64,000 nt of DNA from Asaia bogorensis_B (lineage in GTDB: Bacteria; Pseudomonadota; Alphaproteobacteria; Acetobacterales; Acetobacteraceae), in the NCBI RefSeq assembly GCF_900465315.1, contig NZ_UBIX01000009.1; one strand, given 5' to 3'. The notes beneath the pieces were generated by a model. It ran no database searches. It was not told where the DNA came from and worked only from the letters and a program-made list of their open reading frames with translations. Positions 36,163 to 43,923 of this stretch are shown here, piece by piece. The translations under genes were made by a program, and so were the position numbers. Each line of letters opens with the position of its first letter. Positions within the stretch are counted from its first letter, which is position 1.

Positions 36163-37425
36163 ATGCCAGAGCCCCTTTCTCCCGACGCTTCGCCCCCTCC
36201 TCCCTCCGTCGCGCTGCGCGATATCATCGGGCTCAGGCCCTTTCTCGCCGGTCGCACGCTCTCTGCCCTGTCTGCACAGGTGCTCGCCGTGGCGGTTGCC
36301 TGGCAAACCTATGCCCTGACCCATAGCGTCACGGCACTTGGCCTTATCGGGCTCGCCCAGTTCCTGCCCATGCTTGCGCTGGTATTCATCTCGGGCCATG
36401 TGGCTGACCGCTACAACCGCAAGCGTATCGTGCAGATCTGTCAGGCGATCGAGGTGTGCGGTGCACTTCTCATGGCCTTCGCCACCATGACGGGCCAGCT
36501 GGCCCCGTGGGCGCTCTATGCGCTCGTCGCGTGTTTCGGAGCGCTTCGGTCCTTCGAGGGGCCCTGCCAGCAGACCTTTCTGCCCTCAATCGCCACCCCA
36601 GCACAGTTCCCTCGGGCAGCGGCGCTGTCATCCTCCCTGTTCCAGACAGCCTCGATCATTGGCCCGTCTCTGGGTGGCTTGCTGTACGGCATGGGCGCGG
36701 ATTTCTGTTACCTGACCTGCGCTTGTGGTTTTGCCATCGCGCTGGTTTCGACCTCGTTGCTCAGGCTAAAACCCTATGTGGGCAATCGTTCGCCCATGAG
36801 CCTTGAATCGCTCTTCGGCGGTATTGCCTTCCTCAAGCGTCGCCGCGACCTGCTGGGGGCAATCTCGCTCGATCTGTTCGCGGTGCTGCTGGGCGGGGCA
36901 ACGGCGATGTTGCCTGTCTATGCCGATGATATCCTGCATCTCGGCCCCATAGGGCTGGGCATACTCCGGGCCTCACCGGCGGTGGGAGCGCTCATGGGCT
37001 CGCTGGTGCTCGCCCGCTACCCGCTCAGATCCCATGCAGGCCCCATCATGTTTGCCGCTGTCGGTATTTTTGGGATCGCCACGATTGTGTTTGGCGTCTC
37101 GCATTCCCTCACCCTCTCTGTCCTCTCCCTGGCCGTGCTGGGCGCTGCCGACGTGGTGAGTGTGGTGGTGCGTGGCGCCCTCACACAGCTTGCCACGCCC
37201 GATGGCATGCGGGGCCGTGTTTCTGCCGTAAACATGCTGTTTATCGGCTCAAGCAATCAGCTGGGTGAATTCGAGAGCGGTATGCTGGCGACAGCCATCG
37301 GCACTGAAGCCGCAGTTGTGGCAGGCGGCATTGGCACGCTTGTCGTCGCGGGGCTCTGGATCAGGATGTTCCCGCGCCTGTGGGCGCTGGATCGCCTTGA
37401 TACGATCACACCGGATGAAACATGA
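36163..37425 (+). CDS. MFS transporter, EntS-like
   Basis: 420 aa from the ATG at 36163; the frame is open from 36076 but the extra N-terminus is polar and lacks an RBS. About twelve membrane helices. The loop 2-3 motif GHVADRYNRKRIV is typical of MFS. The overall pattern (GLRPFLAGRTLSALSAQVLAVAVAW; the VRGALTQLATPDGMRGRVSA block) fits the MFS_3/EntS exporter group. Substrate unknown; no siderophore synthesis genes are nearby. Divergent from csaA-gpt and convergent with tRNA-Asn. Confidence 0.83.
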   Translation: MPEPLSPDASPPPPSVALRDIIGLRPFLAGRTLSALSAQVLAVAVAWQTYALTHSVTALGLIGLAQFLPMLALVFISGHVADRYNRKRIVQICQAIEVCGALLMAFATMTGQLAPWALYALVACFGALRSFEGPCQQTFLPSIATPAQFPRAAALSSSLFQTASIIGPSLGGLLYGMGADFCYLTCACGFAIALVSTSLLRLKPYVGNRSPMSLESLFGGIAFLKRRRDLLGAISLDLFAVLLGGATAMLPVYADDILHLGPIGLGILRASPAVGALMGSLVLARYPLRSHAGPIMFAAVGIFGIATIVFGVSHSLTLSVLSLAVLGAADVVSVVVRGALTQLATPDGMRGRVSAVNMLFIGSSNQLGEFESGMLATAIGTEAAVVAGGIGTLVVAGLWIRMFPRLWALDRLDTITPDET

Positions 37426-37444
37426 ATTTTGAAGGAAAAATGCC

Positions 37445-37520
37445 TGGCTCCCGAAGTAGGACTCGAACCTACGACCCAGCGATTAACAGTCGCTTGCTCT
37501 ACCAACTGAGCTATTCGGGA
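37445..37520 (-). tRNA. tRNA-Asn (anticodon GTT)
   Basis: Minus strand. Acceptor TCCCGAA (37520-37514) pairs with TTCGGGA (37455-37449). D-arm TAGCTCAGTTGGTAGAGC, anticodon loop CTGTTAA, T-arm GGTTCGAGTCC. G discriminator, then encoded CCA ending at 37445. The 3' end lies 19 bases from the stop of the convergent MFS gene. Confidence 0.97.
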
Positions 37521-37603
37521 CCGGCGAGGCACTATCTAGCGAAAGCTTTTCATGGGGTAAACCCCCCTTTGTCATTTTTTTTGCATATGGAGTTTTTCTT
37601 CTG

Positions 37604-38611
37604 ATGGCAGCGCCCTCCCGCCGACTTGTTCTCATGGGTGCAGGCGGCATCATTCTCGCTACAGTCCTGCAATCACGGCATGTTTTCCATCATCGCACAC
37701 AGATCGCGACAGACGGAAAACCGAGGCGCGTACGCCTCGCCTGGCCCGAATCCGATTATGATCCCCTGCTCTGGCTGTGCCAGCAGGGGCTTTTCGGTCG
37801 CTATAATCTGCAGGTCGATATCGTCGAGGTCGGCGGCGGAAACAGTGCGATCGATGCTGTGCAGAACGGTCGCGCCGATGCCGCGCTGAGCCCCCTGCTC
37901 GACTGGCTGCCTGCGCTCTATCAGGATGACGCCGAAGATCTGCCGGCGAAACTGGCCTGCGGCGTCAGAGGCGGGAGCTACCGGCTTCTGGTGCGGCGCG
38001 ACCTGAAGCTGCACAAGGTGGCTGATCTCGCTGGAAAGAAGATTGGTGTCATGAGCCTTGAGGGCGCAGACCGCCGATTCGTCAGCATCCAGCTCCGTCG
38101 ACGTGGGCTGCATCCAACCGATTCGGTCCATTGGGTCGCGATTCCTGCAGACGATATGGCCGATGCCCTGCGCGCAGGGGAGCTGGATGCCGTCGCCGTG
38201 CATGACCCGATGGGATGGCGAATCCTCCAACAGACCCAGGGTGTCAGCTGGAACATGCTCGACAGCATGACGGGGGCTGAACGTGAAAGAATCGATCTTA
38301 CGCTCGGTATCGCAACCAAGGCTCTGGCTCAGGACCCCGGCCTCGCTGCTGCCCTCACCGCCGCGCTCAGCGATGCCCAGCACGAATTCCCCGCGCATCG
38401 CGACGAACTGGCGTTGCTGTGGGACAAGGACAAGGACGCACCGGACGATGCGAAGGGCATGCTGGATCGTGAAATCACCAGCCATCCGGTTACAGGGCAT
38501 CCGCTTCGGGTGCAGGTCGAGCAATATGTGGACGAACTCAAGCTGCTCGGCCTGATGCAGGACGCCGATAACGCGACCGACATCGCCCATCGTATCTGCC
38601 TGCCCGTCTGA
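37604..38611 (+). CDS. Orphan NMT1/SsuA-type ABC substrate-binding protein
   Basis: 335 aa. The N-terminus APSRRLVLMGAGGIILATVL has a twin-arginine-like export signal. The body fits the NMT1/nitrate-sulfonate-taurine binding fold: RVRLAWPESDYDPLLWLCQQGL, VDIVEVGGGNSAIDAVQNG, DLAGKKIGVMSLEGADRRFV, AGELDAVAVHDPMGWRIL. No permease or ATPase gene is adjacent, so its partner lies elsewhere or it works alone. A GGGG-TAAA-CCCC hairpin (37555-37566) lies just upstream. Ligand unknown. Confidence 0.83.
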   Translation: MAAPSRRLVLMGAGGIILATVLQSRHVFHHRTQIATDGKPRRVRLAWPESDYDPLLWLCQQGLFGRYNLQVDIVEVGGGNSAIDAVQNGRADAALSPLLDWLPALYQDDAEDLPAKLACGVRGGSYRLLVRRDLKLHKVADLAGKKIGVMSLEGADRRFVSIQLRRRGLHPTDSVHWVAIPADDMADALRAGELDAVAVHDPMGWRILQQTQGVSWNMLDSMTGAERERIDLTLGIATKALAQDPGLAAALTAALSDAQHEFPAHRDELALLWDKDKDAPDDAKGMLDREITSHPVTGHPLRVQVEQYVDELKLLGLMQDADNATDIAHRICLPV

Positions 38612-38638
38612 TGCGGGGTTTTCGCAAGGCTTGGATGC

Positions 38639-38701
38639 GCGGGGTAACGCCCCGCTATGCCCGACAGCGTTGTGACCCGGCGAAAGCCCGAGACATCGGG
38701 C
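38639..38701. terminator. Two hairpins between convergent genes
   Basis: GCGGGG-TAACG-CCCCGC (38639-38655) and GCCCGA-GACA-TCGGGC (38686-38701), each a 6-bp perfect stem, lie between the binding-protein stop and the rnhA stop on the other strand. No T-run follows, but the location suits bidirectional termination. Confidence 0.55.
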
Positions 38702-38774
38702 AGTCGCTTGTTTGAGCGGGACGAGAAAGAGAGATTTAACAGGGATCTGTGTCGGCCAGCGATGGCCAGGGCAA

Positions 38775-39251
38775 TCAGCCCCGCTCGATAGCCTCGCGCC
38801 CTGCTGTGGCAAGCTGGTCCACGCGTTCGTTATTGACGTTGCCGCTATGACCGCGCACCCAGAGCCAGGTCACATGGTGGCGCTTTTCCGCTTTCAGGAT
38901 ACGCTGCCACAGATCCATGTTCTTGACGGGATCACCCGCCGCATTGCGCCAGTTGCGCCTTACCCAGCCGGTATGCCAACGCGTGATGCCATTACGCAGA
39001 TACTCGCTGTCGGTATGGAGCGTCACATGACAGGGCCGGTTGAGCGCCTCAAGCGCCTCAGCCGCTGCCGTGAGTTCCATGCGATTATTGGTGGTCTCGG
39101 GTTCACCACCCGAAAGCTCACGCTCATGCCCGTTGGCACAGAGCAACGCGCCCCAGCCTCCCGGTCCCGGATTGGGGCGACAGCCCCCATCGGTCCAGAT
39201 CTCGACGTGCGGCGCCCCCTCGGGGAGCGGTGGCTTGGCTGCCTCAGACAT
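38775..39251 (-). CDS. rnhA: Ribonuclease HI
   Basis: 158 aa from the ATG at 39251, which has AAGGGG upstream; longer in-frame starts would reach into thrB. Degrades RNA in RNA:DNA hybrids. Catalytic residues are visible: Asp in IWTDGGCRPNPGPGGWGAL, Glu in MELTAAAEALEAL, Asp in TDSEYLRNGI, and the C-terminal His/Asp block WVRGHSGNVNNERVDQLA. The start overlaps the thrB stop by eight bases. Last gene of ispH-thrB-rnhA. Confidence 0.95.
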   Translation of the reverse strand: MSEAAKPPLPEGAPHVEIWTDGGCRPNPGPGGWGALLCANGHERELSGGEPETTNNRMELTAAAEALEALNRPCHVTLHTDSEYLRNGITRWHTGWVRRNWRNAAGDPVKNMDLWQRILKAEKRHHVTWLWVRGHSGNVNNERVDQLATAGREAIERG

Positions 39252-40206
39252 GGAGCAACCCCTTTGCATTCTTGCGCCAGGCTCGAAGCCTGTGATGATA
39301 GGCCAGCGGGTCCTTGCGTGTGACGATTGCATCCGCTGGCGTGTTGATCCAGTCAAAGAGGCGGGTCAGCAGGAAACGGATGGCTGCCCCCTGAACGAGC
39401 GCCGGCATAGCCGCCTTTTCCTCAGCCGCGAGCGGACGCACGGATTGATAGCCCCCCATCATCCCGGCAATGAGCGCCGGCGAGGCTGTCTGCTCGTCAG
39501 GAAAGCACCAGGCATTGAGGCAGATCGCCAGATCATAGGCATAGAGATCGGTGCAGGCGAAATAGAAATCGATCAGCCCGGAGACGTTCCCGCCCTCAAA
39601 AAACACGTTGTCCGGGAAGAGATCCGCATGGATCTGCCCCTGCGGGAGGGCACCTTCCTGCGGCCAAGCTCTCAGCACATCGGCAATGGCCAGCTGAAGC
39701 TCTTCAGTCAGGCCCGGATACAGGCTGTCGCCTGCGCCGTGGCAGGAATCGAGCAATGGCTGCCAGGCCTGCGGGCCAAGACTGTTTTCACGACGCGCCC
39801 GAAAGCCGTCCCCCAACAGATGCAACCGCGCCAGCGCCTGACCCAGCGAGAAGCACGCTCCCGCTGTGATCGTGGCGATCGGTCGGCCAGTAAGAAAGGT
39901 CGTGATGGCTGCCGGACGATCCATGAGGCGCCGCAGGGCAACGCCGTCACGCGCAATCACCGGGGTCGGGCATTTGAGGCCACGACGGGCAAGATGCTGC
40001 ATCAGGCCAAGAAACCAGGGTAGTTCGGCCTCATTCACCCGCTTTTCATACAGGGTGAGGATCGCGCGCCCGGCTTCGGTCTCGATCAGATAATTGGTGT
40101 TCTCGACACCCTCGGCGATTCCGTCCACGCTCTTGAGCGAACCGAGATCGTATTCCGCCAGAAACGCCTCAAGCGTCTCCGGCGGGATGGTTGTATAGAC
40201 CGCCAT
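39244..40206 (-). CDS. thrB: Homoserine kinase, ThrB type II (APH fold)
   Basis: 320 aa. Phosphorylates homoserine for threonine synthesis. The aminoglycoside-phosphotransferase-like catalytic motif is IHADLFPDNVFF near residue 190, then GLIDFYFACTDLYAYDLAI. The N-terminal GVENTNYLIET matches the HSK2/ThrB group of alphaproteobacteria, not the GHMP-type enzyme of enterics. 45 bases after ispH, overlapping rnhA. Confidence 0.93.
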   Translation of the reverse strand: MAVYTTIPPETLEAFLAEYDLGSLKSVDGIAEGVENTNYLIETEAGRAILTLYEKRVNEAELPWFLGLMQHLARRGLKCPTPVIARDGVALRRLMDRPAAITTFLTGRPIATITAGACFSLGQALARLHLLGDGFRARRENSLGPQAWQPLLDSCHGAGDSLYPGLTEELQLAIADVLRAWPQEGALPQGQIHADLFPDNVFFEGGNVSGLIDFYFACTDLYAYDLAICLNAWCFPDEQTASPALIAGMMGGYQSVRPLAAEEKAAMPALVQGAAIRFLLTRLFDWINTPADAIVTRKDPLAYHHRLRAWRKNAKGLLHV

Positions 40207-40251
40207 CGATTCAGGCGGACAGAAAAGCGTTCATGCGTGTTCCGCCAGATT

Positions 40252-41265
40252 TCAGACGGGTTCGCCGAGCGGGCTGGGCAGACGGAAAGCGACGTTTTCC
40301 TTCTTCACGATACGCTCCTCGATATCGAGCTTGTAGCGCGTGGAGAGGGCATCGACCATTTCCTGAACCAGCGATTCAGGAGCCGAGGCCCCTGCCGTGA
40401 TCCCGACCGTGGAAACACCTTCGAGCACGCTCCAGTCGAGCGCCGCCAGCTTGGGAACCAGAAGCGCACGCTTGGCGCCCGAGCGCTCGGCCACTTCACG
40501 CAGGCGCTGCGAATTCGACGAGTTGGGCGAGCCAATCACGATCACCAGGTCACTCTCTGGCGCAATGGCCTTCACGGCTTCCTGACGATTTGTGGTGGCG
40601 TAGCAGATATCTTCCTTCTTCGGCCCTTCGATGAGCGGGAAACGCTCACGCAGGATCGCGACGATCTCTGATGTATCATCCACCGAAAGCGTCGTCTGGG
40701 TGATGAAGGCAAGACGCGTCGGGTCGGCGGGCTGGACGGTACGGGCTTCCTCCGCATCGTTGATGAGCGTCACCGCGCCGTTGGGCAGCTGGCCCATTGT
40801 ACCGACCACTTCAGGATGGCCTGCATGGCCGATCATGAGGATATGACGGGCGTCAGGACCACCACCGGCAAAATGGCGTTCGGCTTCACGATGCACTTTC
40901 GAGACCAGTGGGCAGGTCGCATCTAGGTAAAGCAGGTTGCGACGCTGTGCCTCGGCCGGCACAGATTTCGGCACGCCATGCGCCGAAAACACGACATGGC
41001 CATCCGCAGGGACCTCGTCGAGCTCCTCGACGAAGATCGCTCCCTGCTCCTCGAGATTCTCGACGACAGTACGGTTATGCACGATCTCGTGACGGACATA
41101 GACAGGGGCGCCATAACGGCGAATGGCTTCTTCCACCACGCGGATGGCCCGGTCCACGCCAGCACAGAAGCCACGCGGCCCGGCCAGAAGAACGCGAAGC
41201 GTTTGTGCCCCGGACGCCTGCTCCGAGGTCTCTTGCGGGCGTGAAGTGGTCAAGGTGTCGGGCAT
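40252..41265 (-). CDS. ispH: 4-hydroxy-3-methylbut-2-enyl diphosphate reductase IspH
   Basis: 337 aa from the ATG at 41265 (GGGGAA upstream; a GTG lies six codons earlier). Last MEP-pathway step giving IPP and DMAPP. The three [4Fe-4S] cysteines are in GPRGFCAGVDRAI, YLDATCPLVSKVH and EDICYATTNRQEAVK. EIVHNRTVVENLEEQGAIFV and IGSPNSSNSQRLREVA are family blocks. First gene of the minus-strand operon with thrB and rnhA. Confidence 0.96.
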   Translation of the reverse strand: MPDTLTTSRPQETSEQASGAQTLRVLLAGPRGFCAGVDRAIRVVEEAIRRYGAPVYVRHEIVHNRTVVENLEEQGAIFVEELDEVPADGHVVFSAHGVPKSVPAEAQRRNLLYLDATCPLVSKVHREAERHFAGGGPDARHILMIGHAGHPEVVGTMGQLPNGAVTLINDAEEARTVQPADPTRLAFITQTTLSVDDTSEIVAILRERFPLIEGPKKEDICYATTNRQEAVKAIAPESDLVIVIGSPNSSNSQRLREVAERSGAKRALLVPKLAALDWSVLEGVSTVGITAGASAPESLVQEMVDALSTRYKLDIEERIVKKENVAFRLPSPLGEPV

Positions 41266-41502
41266 GGTGTTCCCCAATCTCACGGCAGGCGGTATATGCG
41301 AACAAGCCCCATGGCAGCACGCATGTCAGATGATGCAACGCTTCGCGATATGGGCTCGCATATGGGAGCTACGCAACCCGTTGCCAGTATGCAAGCCCAT
41401 GATTGATGTGAGCCCGTGATTGCATGATCATTTGGCGTTGTGTCACCACCATACCATACCGGGCTCGATTTCCGCACCGGTGAATAGACGAGAGCCTTGT
41501 TC

Positions 41503-42069
41503 ATGACCAGATATGCCCGCCAGTTCCTTCCTCTTCTCGCCATACTCGGCACGGGCACAGCCCTTACAGCGTGCGATCAGGATGATCAGAGCGCCTTCGC
41601 CCCGGTCTGCCCTCCTGTCGAAATCCTGAGTTCGGCAGCCGATTACTATCAGTATGACGGCCATGGACTGGACGCAGGCAGCCTCGTGACCCATGCGGCC
41701 ATGAGCGCTCTGACCGGCAATTGTGAAGGTGCGCCCAAGAAAACCGTTCGCTCACGCCTCAGCCTGGGCATTACGGTCGAGCGCGGCCCGGCCTCTGATG
41801 GCAAGGATATCGTCCTGCCCTATTTCGTGGCCGTGATGCGCGACGGCAAGATTATCGACAAGAAGGAATTCGAGGTTCCCGTCTCGTTTGCCGGCAACCA
41901 GTCCACCGTTTCGCTGCGTACGCCGGTACGCATCATCGATGTGCCTGCCTCGCCCGATCTGCAGCTGACCAACTACTCCCTGAAGATCGGCTTCCAGCTC
42001 AGCCGCGAGCAGCTCGACTACAACCAGACCCATTTGCGCCCGGCAAAGTTTACTGCCCACACGAACTAA
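41503..42069 (+). CDS. Predicted lipoprotein of unknown function
   Basis: 188 aa from the ATG at 41503 (a TTG lies two codons earlier). The signal peptide TRYARQFLPLLAILGTGTALTAC ends in an LTAC lipobox. The mature part is soluble, with a beta-rich look: SRLSLGITVERG, DIVLPYFVAVMRDGKIIDKKE, VSLRTPVRIIDVPA. Not recognised as a named family. Divergent from ispH and followed by a hairpin, so probably a single-gene unit. Confidence 0.8.
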   Translation: MTRYARQFLPLLAILGTGTALTACDQDDQSAFAPVCPPVEILSSAADYYQYDGHGLDAGSLVTHAAMSALTGNCEGAPKKTVRSRLSLGITVERGPASDGKDIVLPYFVAVMRDGKIIDKKEFEVPVSFAGNQSTVSLRTPVRIIDVPASPDLQLTNYSLKIGFQLSREQLDYNQTHLRPAKFTAHTN

Positions 42070-42084
42070 ACCACACAAACTTCT

Positions 42085-42104
42085 AGTGTTTTTATAGAAA
42101 CACT
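42085..42104 (+). terminator. Hairpin terminator after the lipoprotein gene
   Basis: AGTGTTT-TTATAG-AAACACT forms a perfect 7-bp stem 15 bases after the stop codon, followed by TTTGTATTTT. The stem is AT-rich, and the T-rich tail supports an intrinsic terminator. Confidence 0.6.
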
Positions 42105-42163
42105 TTGTATTTTCGTTTTATGCTGATACGCTGGGGAACCATCTTTCTCCGGAACGTTTCGTC

Positions 42164-43873
42164 ATGCGCCCATATCCTGCCCTGCCTGCCCTGCTCCTGC
42201 TTGCAGGCTCGCTTCCCTGCGCCGCGCATGGCGAAACCATCAATCAGGTCAATACAGGCCGCACGGCGACGACCGCCCCATCGGTTTCACGCCAGACACC
42301 GCGGGTTGATCCCACAGCGGCCGAGGAACAGGTGACGGTAAGCGGCACCAGCCGACCCGAAATCCAGAACTTCCCCCATGCCGGGCCGGTGGGCCAGCCG
42401 CGACGCGTGACCCCGCTTCAAAATCGCCCCCCACACGGGACGCAGGGCGACTGGGGTGTTTTCACGCGGGGAAACGGTGAATCTGCCGGGTTCGGCCCGA
42501 TAGGCCGCTACGGTGTCGCCCCCTGGGCGGAAGACTGGTCTTTCCTGCGCGACAGGAAGCGCCATGATGACCTGTTTGACGCCATCAAATATATCCCGCT
42601 CAATGCCAGTGGCCGCTGGTGGCTCAGCTTTTCCGGCGAAACCCGCCTGCGCAACTGGTCGGAGGAGACACCGTTTCTCGGGACACGTGGCCCGGCAGGC
42701 TCGGGGCGATTTGCCGTGCGCAACCTCTACGGTGCCGATCTGCACCTGGGCGATCATGTGCGCTTCTTCGGCCAACTCGTGAATGGCGATGCGGCTGGCT
42801 GGGGCGGGTTTGGCTACAACACCACCTATCGCAAGCGCCTCGACCTGCAACAGGGGTTCGTGGAACTGCGCTCCAGGCTCGCTGGCGCAAAGGCCGGGGT
42901 GATTGTGGGACGCCAGCAGTTTCTCGATGCACCGTCCTATATTCTCTATAACCGTGAGACACCCAATGTTCCCCTCTCCTGGAACGGTGTGCGCGGCTAT
43001 GCCATCTGGCCGCGCCTGCGCGCGGATGTTTACGATTTCGTCGGCACAAATGTGACGTTCAACAAGATGTTCCATGACCGCGTCGACTGGAGCACGCGTC
43101 TGCATGGTATCGACGTCACCTGGGCGCCACCCTCCTTCTCTCTTGGGGCAGAGCGCGTATCATCCTTTCTCGACCTGTTCCTGATTGCCTTTCGCCTGGG
43201 CGGCAGCTCGGCGGCCCTCGCCTATAACCGGTCGACTCTCAACGGAACGACGGCGCGTCAGGATTACGGATTTCGCTGGTATGGCGGCGCGCCATCCTTC
43301 GAATTCTCGGTGGGTGGGCTCTATCAGGGGGGCAGTTTCGAGCTGAACCGTACCGGACAGAACCGCGCCGTCTCGGCTTACGCCTTCAACGCCATTGCTG
43401 GCTACCGCCATACACCCTCGCCGCTGCATCCCTTCATCGGTGTGCAGGCCGATTTATATTCCGGTGGCTCCTCAAAGAATAATAACGGTACGATTGGCAC
43501 CTACATCGCCCCGTTCAACCCTCAGACAAACTATCTTGATACCACGACCTATATCGCGCCAAGCAATCTCGTGAGCCTGTCGCCGGTGCTGCGCATCACG
43601 CCACGCAACTGGCTCAGCCTTCAGTTCAAGAGCCCCTTCTTCTGGCGTGAATCAACGGATGATGCTGTCTACGGTCCCTCGGGCGCTTACACGTTCAATA
43701 ACCTGCATGGCGGGTTTATCGGTATCGTGCCGCAAGCCTCGCTGACGCTACAGCTCAATCGCCACCTCACATGGACCCAATATGGCGCGCGCTTCATCGG
43801 CTCGGACGGGTTGCGCGCAGCCGGTGGCAAGAGCGGAAGTTACTACCAGTCCAACTTCGTCTTTCGTTTCTGA
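42164..43873 (+). CDS. Alginate-export (AlgE-like) outer-membrane beta-barrel protein
   Basis: 569 aa. Signal peptide RPYPALPALLLLAGSLPCAAHG, then a Pro/Arg-rich unstructured stretch to about residue 110. The Alginate_exp-type barrel starts near WLSFSGETRLRNWSEE and continues with VELRSRLAGAKAGVIVGRQQ and the end YYQSNFVFRF, a terminal aromatic residue typical of outer-membrane barrels. No alginate or cellulose genes flank it, so the substrate is uncertain; in acetic acid bacteria such barrels may act as general or sugar-related porins (inference). Confidence 0.8.
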   Translation: MRPYPALPALLLLAGSLPCAAHGETINQVNTGRTATTAPSVSRQTPRVDPTAAEEQVTVSGTSRPEIQNFPHAGPVGQPRRVTPLQNRPPHGTQGDWGVFTRGNGESAGFGPIGRYGVAPWAEDWSFLRDRKRHDDLFDAIKYIPLNASGRWWLSFSGETRLRNWSEETPFLGTRGPAGSGRFAVRNLYGADLHLGDHVRFFGQLVNGDAAGWGGFGYNTTYRKRLDLQQGFVELRSRLAGAKAGVIVGRQQFLDAPSYILYNRETPNVPLSWNGVRGYAIWPRLRADVYDFVGTNVTFNKMFHDRVDWSTRLHGIDVTWAPPSFSLGAERVSSFLDLFLIAFRLGGSSAALAYNRSTLNGTTARQDYGFRWYGGAPSFEFSVGGLYQGGSFELNRTGQNRAVSAYAFNAIAGYRHTPSPLHPFIGVQADLYSGGSSKNNNGTIGTYIAPFNPQTNYLDTTTYIAPSNLVSLSPVLRITPRNWLSLQFKSPFFWRESTDDAVYGPSGAYTFNNLHGGFIGIVPQASLTLQLNRHLTWTQYGARFIGSDGLRAAGGKSGSYYQSNFVFRF

Positions 43874-43923
43874 TCGCTTCGTCGTAGGACCAGCTCCTTA
43901 CGACATCGACACAGAGAGACAGC

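Noticed and set aside
37673..38812. 379-codon open frame opposite the NMT1-type protein
   Set aside because: The + strand product has an export signal and family motifs; the antisense frame has none.
41284..41502. Riboswitch or small gene between ispH and the lipoprotein gene
   Set aside because: No conserved aptamer core, convincing stem or protein-like frame was visible.
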